Source: Wyeomyia smithii
Lineage: Eukaryota; Arthropoda; Insecta; Diptera; Culicidae
Assembly (NCBI RefSeq): GCF_029784165.1
Contig: NC_073694.1
Coordinates: 162,762,342 to 162,826,341, forward strand
DNA: 64,000 nucleotides
Direction of reading: 5' to 3'
The translations under genes and the position numbers were made by a program. Below, one piece after another: positions 1-10,719 of this stretch. Under the pieces are notes generated by a model that saw only the letters and a list, made by a program, of their open reading frames with translations, searched no databases and was not told the origin of the DNA. Every line of letters starts with the position of its first letter. Position 1 is the first letter of the stretch.

Positions 1-307
1 TTTCTCTTGCTTCCACTCTCTTTCTCTTGCTTTCACTCTCTTTCTCTTTCTATTTATCTTGCTTTCTCTCACTTTTATCTCGCCCTATGTTTTATTTTCT
101 CTCTCATTCTCTTCCTCTCTTTCTATTACTCTCTCTCGCACTCTCTCGCTATCTCTCTCTATCTCTCTCTCTCTCTCTATCTCTATCTCTCTCTTTCTCT
201 CTCTAACTCTCTCTATCTCTCTCTATCGCTCTCTATCTATCTCTCTTTCTCTCTCTCTCTATCTCTCTATCTATCTCTATCTCTCTATCTCTCTCTATCT
301 ATCTCTA

Positions 308-372
<65 letters not shown>

Positions 373-493
373 AACTCTCTCTATCTCTCTCTATCTCTCT
401 ATCTCTCTCTATCACTCTCTATAACTCTCTATCTGTCTCTCTATCTCTTTCTATCTCTTTCTCTTTAGCTCTATTTCTCTCTATCTCACTTTA

Positions 494-533
<40 letters not shown>

Positions 534-650
534 GCTCTCTATCTCTTTCTATCTCTCTCTCTATCTCTCTTTCTCTCTCTTTCTCTCTCTTTTTTTCTCT
601 CTCTCTCTTTTTCTAGTGCTTTCTCTTTCTCTTTCTGTTTTTTCTTTCAC
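1..650. repeat. CT-rich simple repeat
   Basis: The stretch is almost entirely pyrimidine on this strand, built from variants of TCTCTCTATC and TCTCTTTC. It fades into ordinary AT-rich sequence after about 650. Open frames across it (7-468 and 59-424) are Leu/Ser/Tyr-only translations of the repeat and are not genes. Confidence 0.97.
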
Positions 651-2384
651 CTTGTTTCTTCGTATCGCTATTCATTTCTCAAAGTAAGCTTAGAATCATT
701 GACAACTTTGCATAACCATACGCTGTGTAATGCGTCTCAACTGGTGTAAAAAATGAGCCATTTATTTTTATAGCTTTAAATTCAATTCAGAGAAAACTGC
801 AATGTTTACTTAGATCTCGTTCTCGCTCGCGAAGCTTCCGAACAAGAATCATTTACAGCTTTCGACAGTTATTAACTTTATTATTATAAATAAGCATCGT
901 ACAAAATTTAACCCAAATTGTGTATATGTAACACAATTGGCTATCAAGAAATTTTGAAGGGCTGTATCAAACATGTATGATATGATAGTAAATCATTTTG
1001 TATAATATAAATATTGTCCTTTGATTTAGAACTCAGTTTAAACAGAGTATGCATGTTACCCCACTTCTCGTCATTGTAGCAAATTTTATAAAGTCCTGGA
1101 AATGTTTCGGATTTTACCAAACAAGCTGAACCTTAAAAAAGTTTAATGTTCTCGAGTACACTCTGAGAAGCAAAGATCTATAAATCTCGCGACAAACCTT
1201 CATATACAGATAATGCATTGGAAATAGAATAGAATTGACAACTTTTATCAGCAGTTATCTGAATTCCATTGAAATATCCAAGCTTTTGATCTTTATATAT
1301 TCTATATTTTTAATTCATTTTATTGATTATTGAAATTGAATTTCAATAATGAATGAAACTGTGGCTTTTTGGTTTACTGACATGAAAAGTTTATAGTGAT
1401 AGTTAATATAACAAAGGTTTCTGCACCGCTTAGTGGATTAATCCTGTTTTATTTATATTTGTTTATATTTGTTTTTCATATTCGTTCATTTCATTATGAC
1501 GAGAGTATTGAATTTAAATTATTTTTAATTTGAAATTACCGCAAATAAAAAAAAAAATTAACACAAAATAGCGACGAAAGTACAATGAAAAGAGATAAGA
1601 AAAAAAGAAATAGAGATAAACCCATGACTTCAAATTGAAAAAATAATTTAGATAACAAAATTGCCACACCTTCTGCAAAAAAAATTACTTTGTATTTCTT
1701 GGTAGGCAGAAAAATCGTAAAATTCATTTGATGGACTGTTTTTTGGCTTAGAAAGTTGAAAGACATTCTCCAACAAACATGGTTGTTTGATATAAAATGG
1801 TAAAAATAGTATATCTCGAGATTGACTATTACCTCGGGGTAATAGTTGTATATTACATAAATTTACACCTATAAATTGCAAGAAAAAGTATGAAGTGGCT
1901 TTGAACAAAAAATGCGTTATTTTGCTACAAAGAAAGGGGCATTCCAATCGACACATAAATGATATTTTATCAATGTAAACCTAGTAAAATAATTCGCCCA
2001 ACTTTAAGCCAAATCCGTGACAATCGATGCCAAGTTTGTGCCTATTTCATGCTCACTTCGAATGAAATGGCCAACATGAAAGAAGATGGGCTCGAAAACC
2101 ATTATTTTTTCGCTACGGTAATAATAAAAAATATTTTAAAAAATATTCAAAAAAAAATTAAAAAAAACTAAAAGAAAATTTAAATGAAAAATAAATAAAA
2201 TTGGTGAATATGAGGTGAAACTGGTAGAGACACCTTCCTCAGATGAAATTGTAAATTTCTACCTGTGCGTTTTACTGTGGATTTTTCTAGTGCCGCCTGT
2301 ATTTTATTTTGTTAAGGTTTTTTCTCATGCTACACCACCCCCTCAAGAAGAATAATGTGACGTACTGAAATATAAAAAATATAC
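651..2384. other. AT-rich sequence, nothing recognised
   Basis: No coding pattern, RNA gene or repeat boundary could be supported. Small open frames at 1536-1956 (minus) and 1959-2171 (plus) have low-complexity translations and no recognisable domain. Confidence 0.6.
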
Positions 2385-2645
2385 TATAGAGTCTCGGAAA
2401 TTTATTACTGCTGTGATCGGTTAAAAAAATGACAGTCGTTATATTGTTTCGTAAATCTCGGTTTAGCCTAACTGAAATTTAGGCACAAAATATTGCCGAG
2501 CTATCACGACCGAGATTTCGGTTATTTTGTGCCGAAATTTTTAATTAGGTGAACCTAAATTAGCGAAAAAAATGACAGCTTTTTTATAGAGCAGTCAGTG
2601 GTGGCGTTCTCGGCAATAAATTGCCGGTATTCGCCAGTGAATTTT
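2385..2645. repeat. Possible MITE with imperfect inverted motifs
   Basis: The segment holds several copies, in both orientations, of a motif around CTCGG next to AATTTATT and GCACAAAAT / ATTTTGTGCC. The outer parts (TCTCGGAAATTTATTACTG near 2391 and TCTCGGCAATAAATTGCCGG near 2609) resemble the palindromic MITEs common in Aedes genomes. No clean target duplication was seen, so the limits are approximate. Confidence 0.35.
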
Positions 2646-2649
2646 AAAT

Positions 2650-2935
2650 GAGTAGATTTTGTAGATTTTACAAATTTCACATATTTAACAGATCTTACAT
2701 ACAGCCTTTGCGAATTTCTCAGATTCAACAGGTCCTTCAGATTTCACAGATTTTTATAAATTCCACGAATTTTACAGGTTGTACTTATTTTGTAGATTTT
2801 GATTCTTTGTAGATTTTTCAGTTTTCACAGTTTTCTCGAGTTTGACTGAGCTCACAAATTTCACACATCCTACAGATTTTAGGAATTTCACAAAGCTCAT
2901 TGATCTTCAAGAATTCACAGGAGCCCAACAGGTCT
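2650..2935. repeat. Degenerate short tandem repeats
   Basis: The region repeats a loose 10-14 bp unit around TTTCACAGATTTT with many substitutions. It looks like a decayed minisatellite. No gene is visible. Confidence 0.5.
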
Positions 2936-2959
2936 CATGCACTTTACTTATTTGGAATG

Positions 2960-3399
2960 TTTTAATGGTTTTATAGATTGCCCATGGTTTTGCAGATTGT
3001 TTGGTGTATCGCCGGACACGTGAAACTTGAGACGCTGATGTGGTCATGCACCTCCAACAACTCCTATCCCAACCTCCACGGGATCCCGGGATACGAGTAA
3101 CCTTAGCGGAGATCAGGTAACCAACCCCCGGTGGAAACTTTGGTCGTATGCTGACTGAGAAGGGGAGTCTACGCGGCTGCGTTCCTATGTTTGGGCGGCG
3201 TACAACAGCGTCTGACCCGAAGCGGGCGGCTGAACCAGAAATACAGTATGTCGCCAGCGGCACCTAAGATGACAACCGCATCAGCAGGATGTAGCTATCG
3301 CGACCCTGGTAAGGTAGCATAACTTAGCCTCGACGGCGAAATTAGAAGTACGGAATGGAACAATCGGCAAAGACCTAGGCTACAGACACGAAAACATCA
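2960..3399 (+). pseudogene. Probable 5' part of an RTE-type non-LTR retrotransposon
   Basis: This GC-richer stretch (for example 3040-3300) stands out from its AT-rich surroundings and runs directly into recognisable endonuclease sequence at 3400. It is inferred to be the leader region of the same dead element. The minus-strand open frame 2907-3263 has no domain I recognise. Confidence 0.35.
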
Positions 3400-3930
3400 A
3401 ACGGTAAATGATTGGAAAATGAGTACTTAGAACGTCCGATCTCTCAAAGAACCGGCGCGAGCTGGTTTTATTGCTCAATTGCTCAAGAACTACAGCGACA
3501 GGGAGTCGAAATTGCAGCGATTCAGGAGATTCGGTGGGCGAATTCTAGAGAAAGGGAATTCCATGCAGTAGACCCTATCTCACACACTTCTTTTAAGTAC
3601 CACATATATTACAGTGGCGGTAAAGCAGTAGAACGGGTGTCGGTTTGTAATACTGGAACATCAGAAAACAAGGGTCGTGCAGTGGAAGCCCGTAGATGAC
3701 CGTATGTGGGTCTTGAGGATTAAGGGCAAATACTAAACTACAGTTTAATCAACACCTACGCACAGACATACGACAAATCCGTTGACGCCAACGATGGGTT
3801 CTATGCTTGAGCGAACCTATGACGAATGCTCAAAGCTCGAAGTAAAAGTCGTCATCGGAGATCCAATCGCACAGGTTGGGAGGAATGAATTCTTCCGTCC
3901 TGTCATTAGAAGGCATAGCTCATCAGTTAA
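3400..3930 (+). pseudogene. RTE-type non-LTR retrotransposon endonuclease relic
   Basis: Translated pieces in different frames match the apurinic-like endonuclease that opens RTE-clade ORFs. NVRSL near 3430 is the usual start motif. EIAAIQEIRW (in 3412-3699) carries the catalytic Gln-Glu region. LERTYDECSKLEVKVVIGD (in 3782-3979) carries the later GDFN-like motif, here altered to GDPI. In-frame stops and at least two frameshifts (near 3448 and between 3699 and 3782) separate the pieces, and sequence after the FFRPVIRRH motif is lost. It is a dead 5' fragment without reverse transcriptase nearby. The RTE assignment rests on motif order and wording; a related clade is possible. Confidence 0.6.
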
Positions 3931-5157
3931 CGAAAACCTCTTGGTCCACCCCGAATTCGGCTATTTATCTTTCGGCTAAAGAAACTTTCTATTACGCTTG
4001 GTTAACCGGTAAACACTTGATTAGCTTTGTGGAATTGCTCGTAGCGTAGCGCAAGCACGGTATATTTCATAGATTGCAGACTGGTGACTAACGCTTCCAC
4101 TCGGATTGTATTTGGTACAATGTTTAGTAGTAACGATGTGGATGTCAATAGAAAACAACAAATCTGATCGATTGATACAAAACTTTCATTATTAGTTACG
4201 ACAAGAAGCAACTGAGCTGAAAGCCATTCAAACCTGACCACTTTTCGTGACATGACTAACGGCACTTCGAGTGCATCTCGAACCTGTTTCGCAAATTTTC
4301 ACCACTTACTCGACAATGCCATCATTAAAATAACTGTAGTAGAGAATGCTGAAAAAGCTTTGATTGCATTTTCATAAGAGAAAGGTACCGAAACTATTGC
4401 CAAGTATGTCACCACTTTCATCCGCCAGAACTTTGTCAGTTTTCTCACTGAGGAAAAACTTCCTCGGCAAACGGTCCGAAACAGTTTACAGTTTACAAAC
4501 TCCTTTTTTTTCGCTACATAACAGTTGCCTTACTCAGTTTGGCTTCTTTGTTCCGGTTTACCTTTTATTTCGTCTGTCTTTTCGTTCCAGAATAATGGTA
4601 AAAAAGCATGTCGAAAGGCGTCGCTCGCTGTGTGGACTTAATTAACTAATGGCAACAATTTTCATAATTGAAATTTAAAATACCAGCCGCTACTCTGTGG
4701 TGGCAGTACCAACTTGGAATGAATAAAAACGAGTTTTGATGTTTTTAATTGAAGTGCACCGGGGTTCCGAGCAGTTTTGAGCCAGTTTCGCCTGTGCTGA
4801 AATCGAGTTTGTTTCTGTTTCACAAAAATAAATCATTTTATGCTCCGCGAATGCCGGTCACGTTCCATCCATTTATCTTGCATTGTTTATGGCCCAAAGG
4901 TGACTAATTTCAAAGAGGCAAATAGAGTCAGCAAATGTGGCACGCCTTTCCCCAAGTTACACGGAAAGAATTTCAGCTTTATTGCTTCTTTGGTGAGTGC
5001 CTCACGGTAACCATAACAGTTTTATGCTTACCGTCACCTTTCCTCACAGAAAAGTAGTCTCCAGTGCGTTTTTACATGTCTCCTCCCGCAATCATCATGA
5101 CCAAGCAGAACACAGTTGGAATATGCTGCCAATGTTGTTGCCTTCTTCGTCATTTTT
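3931..5157. other. Unassigned sequence
   Basis: Small open frames at 4002-4265 (minus) and 4364-4645 (plus) carry no recognisable domain. No terminal repeats or RNA genes were found. The T-run at 5153-5157 is the insertion flank of the next element. Confidence 0.5.
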
Positions 5158-5174
5158 GACGTTGGACTAACGTC
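5158..5174. repeat. Terminal hairpin of U1
   Basis: GACGTT and AACGTC form a 6 bp stem around GGACT exactly at the end of the unit, next to an oligo(T) run. The same hairpin ends the other copies at 15886-15902, 18019-18034 and 20869-20884, with a one-base shorter loop in the last two. Confidence 0.8.
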
Positions 5175-5417
5175 TATATCGAAGTTAGGCACCTGAATTT
5201 GAAAATCTAGTAATTCAACCGGGGAAAACCAGGGAAATGTGGTCAGGTTTTGAGCGCTTATACATCAGTCATTTCTTTTCAGAATTTCGAGGTTTTGGCA
5301 TCAACCGATCAGAAATTCTTTTACGGTTGAATTTATGTAACAAAAATAACCTATTGTTCGAGATACACTATTGAAAAATTGATAAATCACATCGATTGTC
5401 CAAATCATACCGAGCAA

Positions 5418-5800
5418 CCAATCACCACCTCTCTTCACAAGCACAGTCGACACAAACGGATACAACCGATCTGACTTTGTAAACAGTCTCACAGCTTTCA
5501 ACCAATAACGAGCTCGCTTTCGGTAGCTGCAACAGGTGTTTCAACACCGTTTTAAAATGCTTCTTTTATCATTACCACTGAACAGATTCTAAACCCAAAT
5601 GGCTTGATTGATAGGGGAAATATTGCGCAAGATTGACATATAATAATTTAAATATGTTTTCGATACTAAACTAGTTAAAAGTTGTGTTAAAAGTCGTGCA
5701 CATTCAACCAATCACAAGCTCGCTTCTTGTTTGCTCGCGGATGGATTTTTGCTTTGGGCTATATAATAGCCTGTGTCGTCTCATAGCAGTCGTCAGTTAA
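5418..5800 (+). promoter_or_regulatory. Promoter-like region in U1 (CCAAT, TATA, initiator)
   Basis: Three CCAAT boxes lie at about 5418, 5502 and 5708. They are followed by TATATAA at 5760-5766 and an arthropod-type initiator TCAGT at 5793-5797, about 35 bp downstream. The spacing fits an RNA polymerase II core promoter. CCAAT plus TATA recalls insect histone promoters, but no histone coding sequence follows. The mirrored copy in U2 faces the other way. Confidence 0.4.
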
Positions 5801-6139
5801 CAAGTGAAAGGCCATCAGGCCGGTCTTGTATAATCAGCAGCGGTGGCTGATTCCAGCGGCCAAACTGAGCTGCAGCAGAACCAGAGCGGTGGTATCAGGC
5901 AGCAGCGGCGGAGGTAGTGGGAAGCTGCATTTCTTCATTCAGTTCGGTTCTCCTTCGATCTGAGTTGGACCCCACCAGCGGTAATCCAATTCAGATATCG
6001 TTGGTGAAAACAGCCAGAAACTGCACGAGCCAGCACCGCCACTAGGAAAGCTACCGCCATTTAGTGTGTGTGCAGTGTGCACATATAGCGTATGTGCATC
6101 TGTATTGCTATGACATTTGCGATGATAGGGATGGCGCTG

Positions 6140-6465
6140 TTGCGTGTGTATGGCTAGCTATAGCGTGTGTAAGACACAGCATGTGTAGCATATTATGGCT
6201 ATTGCGTGTATATTTTCAGCGTGTGTACGGATAGTTATAGATTGTGTGGATAGCTGCTGCGTGTGTAATGATTAGTTATAGCGTATGTATGAATAGTAAT
6301 AGCACATGGTTGGATAGCTTATGCGTGTGTATAGATAGTTGTATCGAATGTATGGAAAGGAATAGCGTGTGTATGGATAGCTATAGCTACAGCGTGTGTA
6401 TGAATAGTTTTAACGTGTGTTTAGATAGTTATAGCATGTGTGTGAATAACTATAGCGGGAGTTTA
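6140..6465. repeat. 22-24 bp minisatellite in U1
   Basis: Imperfect tandem units around GCGTGTGTATGGATAGCTA fill the stretch. The open frame at 6244-6507 is the translation of this repeat and is not a gene. The same array, inverted, occurs in U2 at about 14595-14921. Confidence 0.8.
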
Positions 6466-7384
6466 TCGAAGATTATTATTATCATTGAAAATATTAAAAC
6501 GTCTTAACGAACACAGTTGTGAATTTGATTTTACAGCAGCGATTTTAACTTCTTCAGCCAGTCTTTATTCATCGAGGAAAAATTACTACCTATGAATGAT
6601 CAACACTTATTTACTAGAAATTTGATTTAGATCAAAACGGGTTCTTTTGAGTATCATAAATTATTGGTAAAAAGAGTTGCAAGTTTTCTCAATGAGCATT
6701 CATTAAATTTTCGTTTTTGTTTCTCGGTGCGCGGTTTTGATTTTGTTTCTCGCACACAGAGAAAGAAACAAACTTGTCGCTATCGTGAAAAATAACAAAA
6801 CAATTAGAAATGCTCTAAATCACAACTGAAGAAGTTAAGATATTTTCCTGTCACTCGCCCAAACCTTGATAACAACTACCGAAAAACGTGTGATTGAGCT
6901 CTTGCTATATTGAGTTATTGAACCAAACGTTTTTTTTTTTCAAATACATGAAGTTATATGCTGGGCTGGAACTAACCTAGCATAAGTTTTATCGATTAAA
7001 TGTCAAACAATTTTCAAATTTAAAATTTTCGGTTGAATCGTTCTGGGCTCCAATTTCAGATAGTTTCGTAAAGTTTGCTTTTTGCTTAGATAGGAAAATT
7101 TTACCAATTCGCTCAATTAAATGATTGTCTTGGTAGTGCAGCAAACAAAGGGTTGATTCGAATATGTATGAAATGACAGCGATTAAATAAAAGATATCCA
7201 TTCTTTTAGTATATATTATTATTTATAACGTTTTAACGTCTCAGCATCCAGAAATGCACTGTTAGATAAAATTGCAGCAAATGCTAGAGTTGCAATTCTC
7301 TCTATTATTTGTTTTAATGGAATATAAGAATACCGTAGTCCAACGTCATGCGGTCGTGTCTTGAATACCACCCTCCTACTTTTT

Positions 7385-8724
7385 AAGAAGGCGAAAAGCT
7401 TTTCGAGGAAAATTCTATCTGAAAAAAAAAATCACACGCGCCTTCCATTCCACAACTCGTTGCGGAAACATTATGAATAATTGAGTTGTACTCAACTCAA
7501 TGCTAAAGCCGAGATTTAGCCACGCACGAGGAAAACATATTTACCGAAAGAAAATTTAGCTATAATAAGAAATAAATTCACGGGAAAAACAGTCAACAGG
7601 CTTCGCTATCTGTACACAATGCCTTCAAAATTTTTTTGTCAACAGCAATAATAATCACGCTTCGCAGAAAAACTCTTCTCCAATCTCGCTGAAAGCGAAC
7701 ACATTACATACCGAAATCGAGTCTCTTTGGCGCGTATTTCCCACATTTCCGGAACCAGCAAAATATTGCTGCACGAACGGAGGAAAAATCTCCGGCAGCG
7801 TCATTGGATAGTAACAGCAAAACCCATCAAATCATGTGTGATTTTTATTGAATTTTCCGACGCACTTCCGACTGAAGAGATGCAAACAAGGCGTGCGATG
7901 AAGGAACGGCAACGGCACACTTCCATCTGTTTCGGTTGTCAGTAAGCAAAGTACGAACGCAGCTTCACAAGAAAAATATTTTTCAATCCAATAAAGCTGA
8001 CTTGCCGTTTCTTACCGCATCAACAACCAGAGTGACATGAAGGCGTGAGAAGGCGCCTTTCAGCTGTTCGCTGTCACCGCAGCCTCGCTGTGTCTCAGCC
8101 GGAAGGGTGTTTTGTACGGTCGACAGAGGCTTTTAGTGGGGCGTACAAACATGCAAGACGGGGCGGCGAAGCGTGCGTTGGTAGGCACTGGTTTTTGCGA
8201 CGATACCAGGCTAGAACGGGTGAAAGTAGAATTCAATTTTCCATAATTCACTCTTCCGTCGCCCTCGTTTGGGTGATGGCACAATAGGTAGAAATACTTT
8301 TTTATATTACCAACCAGCAAGAAAAATCGAACACAAATTACTTTTAGTACGCCAAAATGTTGCAATGCAGAATATCTCACTCGTGCTACGGTAACTAATA
8401 ATAATTGAGTGGCTTTCAGCCGATAAGAATGGCAATGATTTCGCGTGAATGCAAAAAAAATGGTTGAAAACTAGCAAATCGGAATGAATGAACCATTTGA
8501 CCAGAAAAAAAACAGGTGACAACTAAAAAGAAAGAAAAACTGATTCATCTCTTTTGGATATACAATCATTACACTGGTTGACAAAAAAGTTGTCGTAAAG
8601 TTAAAAGAAAAAACTATGTAACATTTGAAAAAGGTCCGACGAAGCTTTATCATAATGCCGAAACAAAAGCGACTTGATTCTTCTCATCAATTGTTCGCTG
8701 TTCGTTGCACTTCAGTTATTTTTG
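7385..8724. other. Unassigned sequence
   Basis: No domain, RNA gene or terminal repeat was found. Overlapping open frames on both strands at 8045-8287 and 8060-8380 look fortuitous. A short open reading from an ATG at 8655 runs into the MITE at 8733 and cannot be assigned. Confidence 0.5.
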
Positions 8725-8732
8725 TACACCAG

Positions 8733-9104
8733 CAGTGGCGTAGCGTGACCGGGTGACACCCGGGGCGGAAAATTTGGCTGTTACCCCTTTTCTCCTGGGT
8801 GTCACCCCCACCAGGTTACAGCGAAATCATTTTGTTATCAAAAATTGTGAGAGTTAGGAGATTCGTTTCCAATTGCACTAAATCTACCCGTTTTTGAAAA
8901 ATTGGTTGAATTTATACTCTTAGGAGCAAATTTATATAACTTTCGAGGGTGAGGGTTTCACCGCGACCTCCACCTACCTAATTGATATTTAATCTCACGG
9001 ATACCACCCTGTTGAAGGTGACACGTATCAAAATTTTCCTTATGGGTGTCACCCCCTAGAGGGTGACACCCGAGGCGGACCGCCCCCACCACGCTACGCC
9101 AGTG
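8733..9104. mobile_element. hAT-type MITE with 8 bp target duplication
   Basis: The 372 bp element has terminal inverted repeats CAGTGGCGTAGCGTG / CACGCTACGCCAGTG, with one mismatch, and is flanked by the exact 8 bp duplication TACACCAG at 8725-8732 and 9105-9112. An 8 bp duplication and CAxTG-like ends are hallmarks of hAT transposons. Inside, subterminal copies of GGGTGACACC occur in both orientations. No coding sequence remains, so it would need a transposase in trans. Confidence 0.9.
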
Positions 9105-9239
9105 TACACCAGGGAGCTCGAAATCCCGAAGAAATCTTCGATAGGGCGACATTGAGCTAAATTCGTTGAGTTGCGTAGCTTGGATACAAATGGGGTCGCG
9201 TGGTTGTTCAAGAACGTTTTTAGGTTTTGGTGTAATATA

Positions 9240-10528
9240 GACTGTTCCGAAAATTATAAATACATCTTCTTTCTTGAATAAAACAAAAAATACAGGGTTT
9301 TTCGGGTCATTTTATTCTGAAATATAGATAATAAGTGTTTTCTTTCCAGTTTCAATTCAAGTTGGGATTATTTTTCGTAGGATACGCGAGCTCTCTAACT
9401 TTTCTCTTAACACTACTAATAAGCTTTTGCACAGTGTGTTCTCCGACCATTTTTACCACTTTAAGCCAATCTTTTTTAAATTTTTCAACATTGTCCGCTG
9501 GTTTGACATATTTCCTCAGCTTTGCCTTGGTCAAAGCCCAAAAAGTTTCAATAGGGCGAATTTCAGGGCAGTTTGGAGGATTCATCTCCTTTGGGGCACA
9601 TGTGACATTATTTGTTTTATATCACCCTAGTGCATCCTTAGAGTAATGGCAGGAAGCAAGATCGGGCCAAAAGATTGGAGGATTGTTATGCTGCTTAACC
9701 ATGGGTAACAACCTTTTCTGCAAACACTCTTTCACGTAAATTTTACCATTCATTGTGTCATTCGTAATGAATGGACGAGATATTTTCCCACATTCACAAA
9801 TGGCCTGCCAAACCGCAGCCTTCTTGCCGAATTTTTCGGTGTAAATGGCTTTCACTGGTCCAAGGACATCCTTTCCCTTTGGTGCTGTATGAGGTTGCGG
9901 TCCTGGCAGAGTCTTATAGTCCAGTTTTATGTAGGTTTCGTCATCCATGATAACACACCTCATTTTTTTGGTCAGAAGTTTGTCATAAAGCATCGGTTTC
10001 ACAGATTCAGCTTGTTTTGGATTTCGTTTTGGCTGCTTCTGCTTCCGATGGGTCTGCAGACCCATTCTTTCCTTGGCACGCATAACGTTACTCGCCGAGG
10101 TTCCAAGCTTTCTCTCCACATCTCGTACTGATACTGAAGGATGCCGCTTGTAGTATTCCTTAACCTTTTTGTCCATTGTGGGATCAACAGGCCCGGGTTT
10201 TCTACCACGTCTTGGGGCATCAGTAAATGTGCACTCTTCACAATACTTCCGCAATGCGGTTTGAACTGCTCCGACACTTATACCTTCTTCTCTGGCTAAA
10301 TTTCTTATAGAAAGACCACTCACGGTGCCCCATTTGTGCACAATTCGCTTTCTTTGCTCGAGAGAAAGGCCATGCATTTTCAAAATTTCGCACTAAATGT
10401 TAGAAAAAATGACAGCATCTGTTTCTTTTGGATGTAAACAACAGGACGCAGCCAACGTTTGGTTGAATACTGCACGTTATTTGAAATGACGGTTGATCGT
10501 AAGTGTATTTATAATTATCGGAACGGTC
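9240..10528 (-). mobile_element. DD37E Tc1/mariner element, complete ends
   Basis: The 1289 bp element is bounded by TA at 9238-9239 and 10529-10530. Its ~25 bp inverted ends begin GACTGTTCCGA on the left and GACCGTTCCGA on the right strand, with three mismatches over 24 bp. It carries one transposase frame on the minus strand with a single internal stop. Ends and gene are otherwise intact, so it is a recent insertion. Right and left flanks are the same unassigned sequence. Confidence 0.92.
9352..10383 (-). pseudogene. DD37E mariner-type transposase with one nonsense codon
   Basis: The frame runs from the ATG at 10383 to the stop at 9352, 343 codons, interrupted only by TGA at 9622-9624. The N-terminal ~120 residues hold two helix-turn-helix segments joined by a basic GRP-like linker (RRGRKPGP), which bind the inverted ends. 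The catalytic domain follows: first Asp in IMDDETYIKLDY, second Asp in FWPDLASCHYSK (codon 9661-9663), Glu in RPIETFW (codon 9547-9549). The last two are separated by exactly 37 residues, which defines the DD37E group described from mosquitoes. The stop lies between them, so the product would lack the catalytic Glu. TGA could derive from CGA by a CpG transition. Length matches the family, so this is a barely decayed copy. Confidence 0.9.
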
Positions 10529-10530
10529 TA

Positions 10531-10719
10531 TAGGATGATGCTTACTATGATACTCTTCACTCCATTTGGGACTTTATCCTAACTTTCTCCAACGTTTTGC
10601 AGATGTACCATTGAGTATACTTGAACGTGAACAGTAGCATCCCGTTTACTTGTTGAATCCGAGCAATTCCACAGAAAAACGGGCAACCACTTTAATCGAC
10701 CATTTTTAATTTGGTTGAA
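10531..10719. other. Unassigned flank of the mariner insertion
   Basis: This sequence continues what stood left of 9238 before insertion. No feature was recognised. Confidence 0.4.

Larger units (their letters stand above)
5158..7379 (-). mobile_element. U1: copy of an unrecognised 2.2 kb mobile repeat
   Basis: This 2222 bp unit is repeated in inverted orientation at 13682-15902 with about 99% identity over its whole length, judged by eye. Its left end here is the hairpin GACGTTGGACTAACGTC and its right end is the complement of GTAGGAGGGTGGTATTC. It is flanked by five T on both sides (5153-5157, 7380-7384). The first ~325 bp and last ~100 bp are shared with U3 and U4, while the interior is shared only with U2. 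No transposase or reverse transcriptase is encoded; small open frames at 5301-5501 and 6989-7201 recur in U2 only because the DNA does. It appears non-autonomous. The superfamily is unknown. Confidence 0.75.

Noticed and set aside
7..468. Long open frames of Leu/Ser/Tyr at the left edge
   Set aside because: They are translations of the CT simple repeat, open in several frames at once.
6244..6507. Cys/Tyr/Ser-rich 87-codon frame, also at 14553-14816
   Set aside because: It follows the minisatellite period and exists twice only because the DNA is duplicated.
8655..9238. Possible transposase start interrupted by the MITE
   Set aside because: A short open stretch begins at ATG 8655 and continues briefly past the MITE, but stops follow quickly and no domain could be named.
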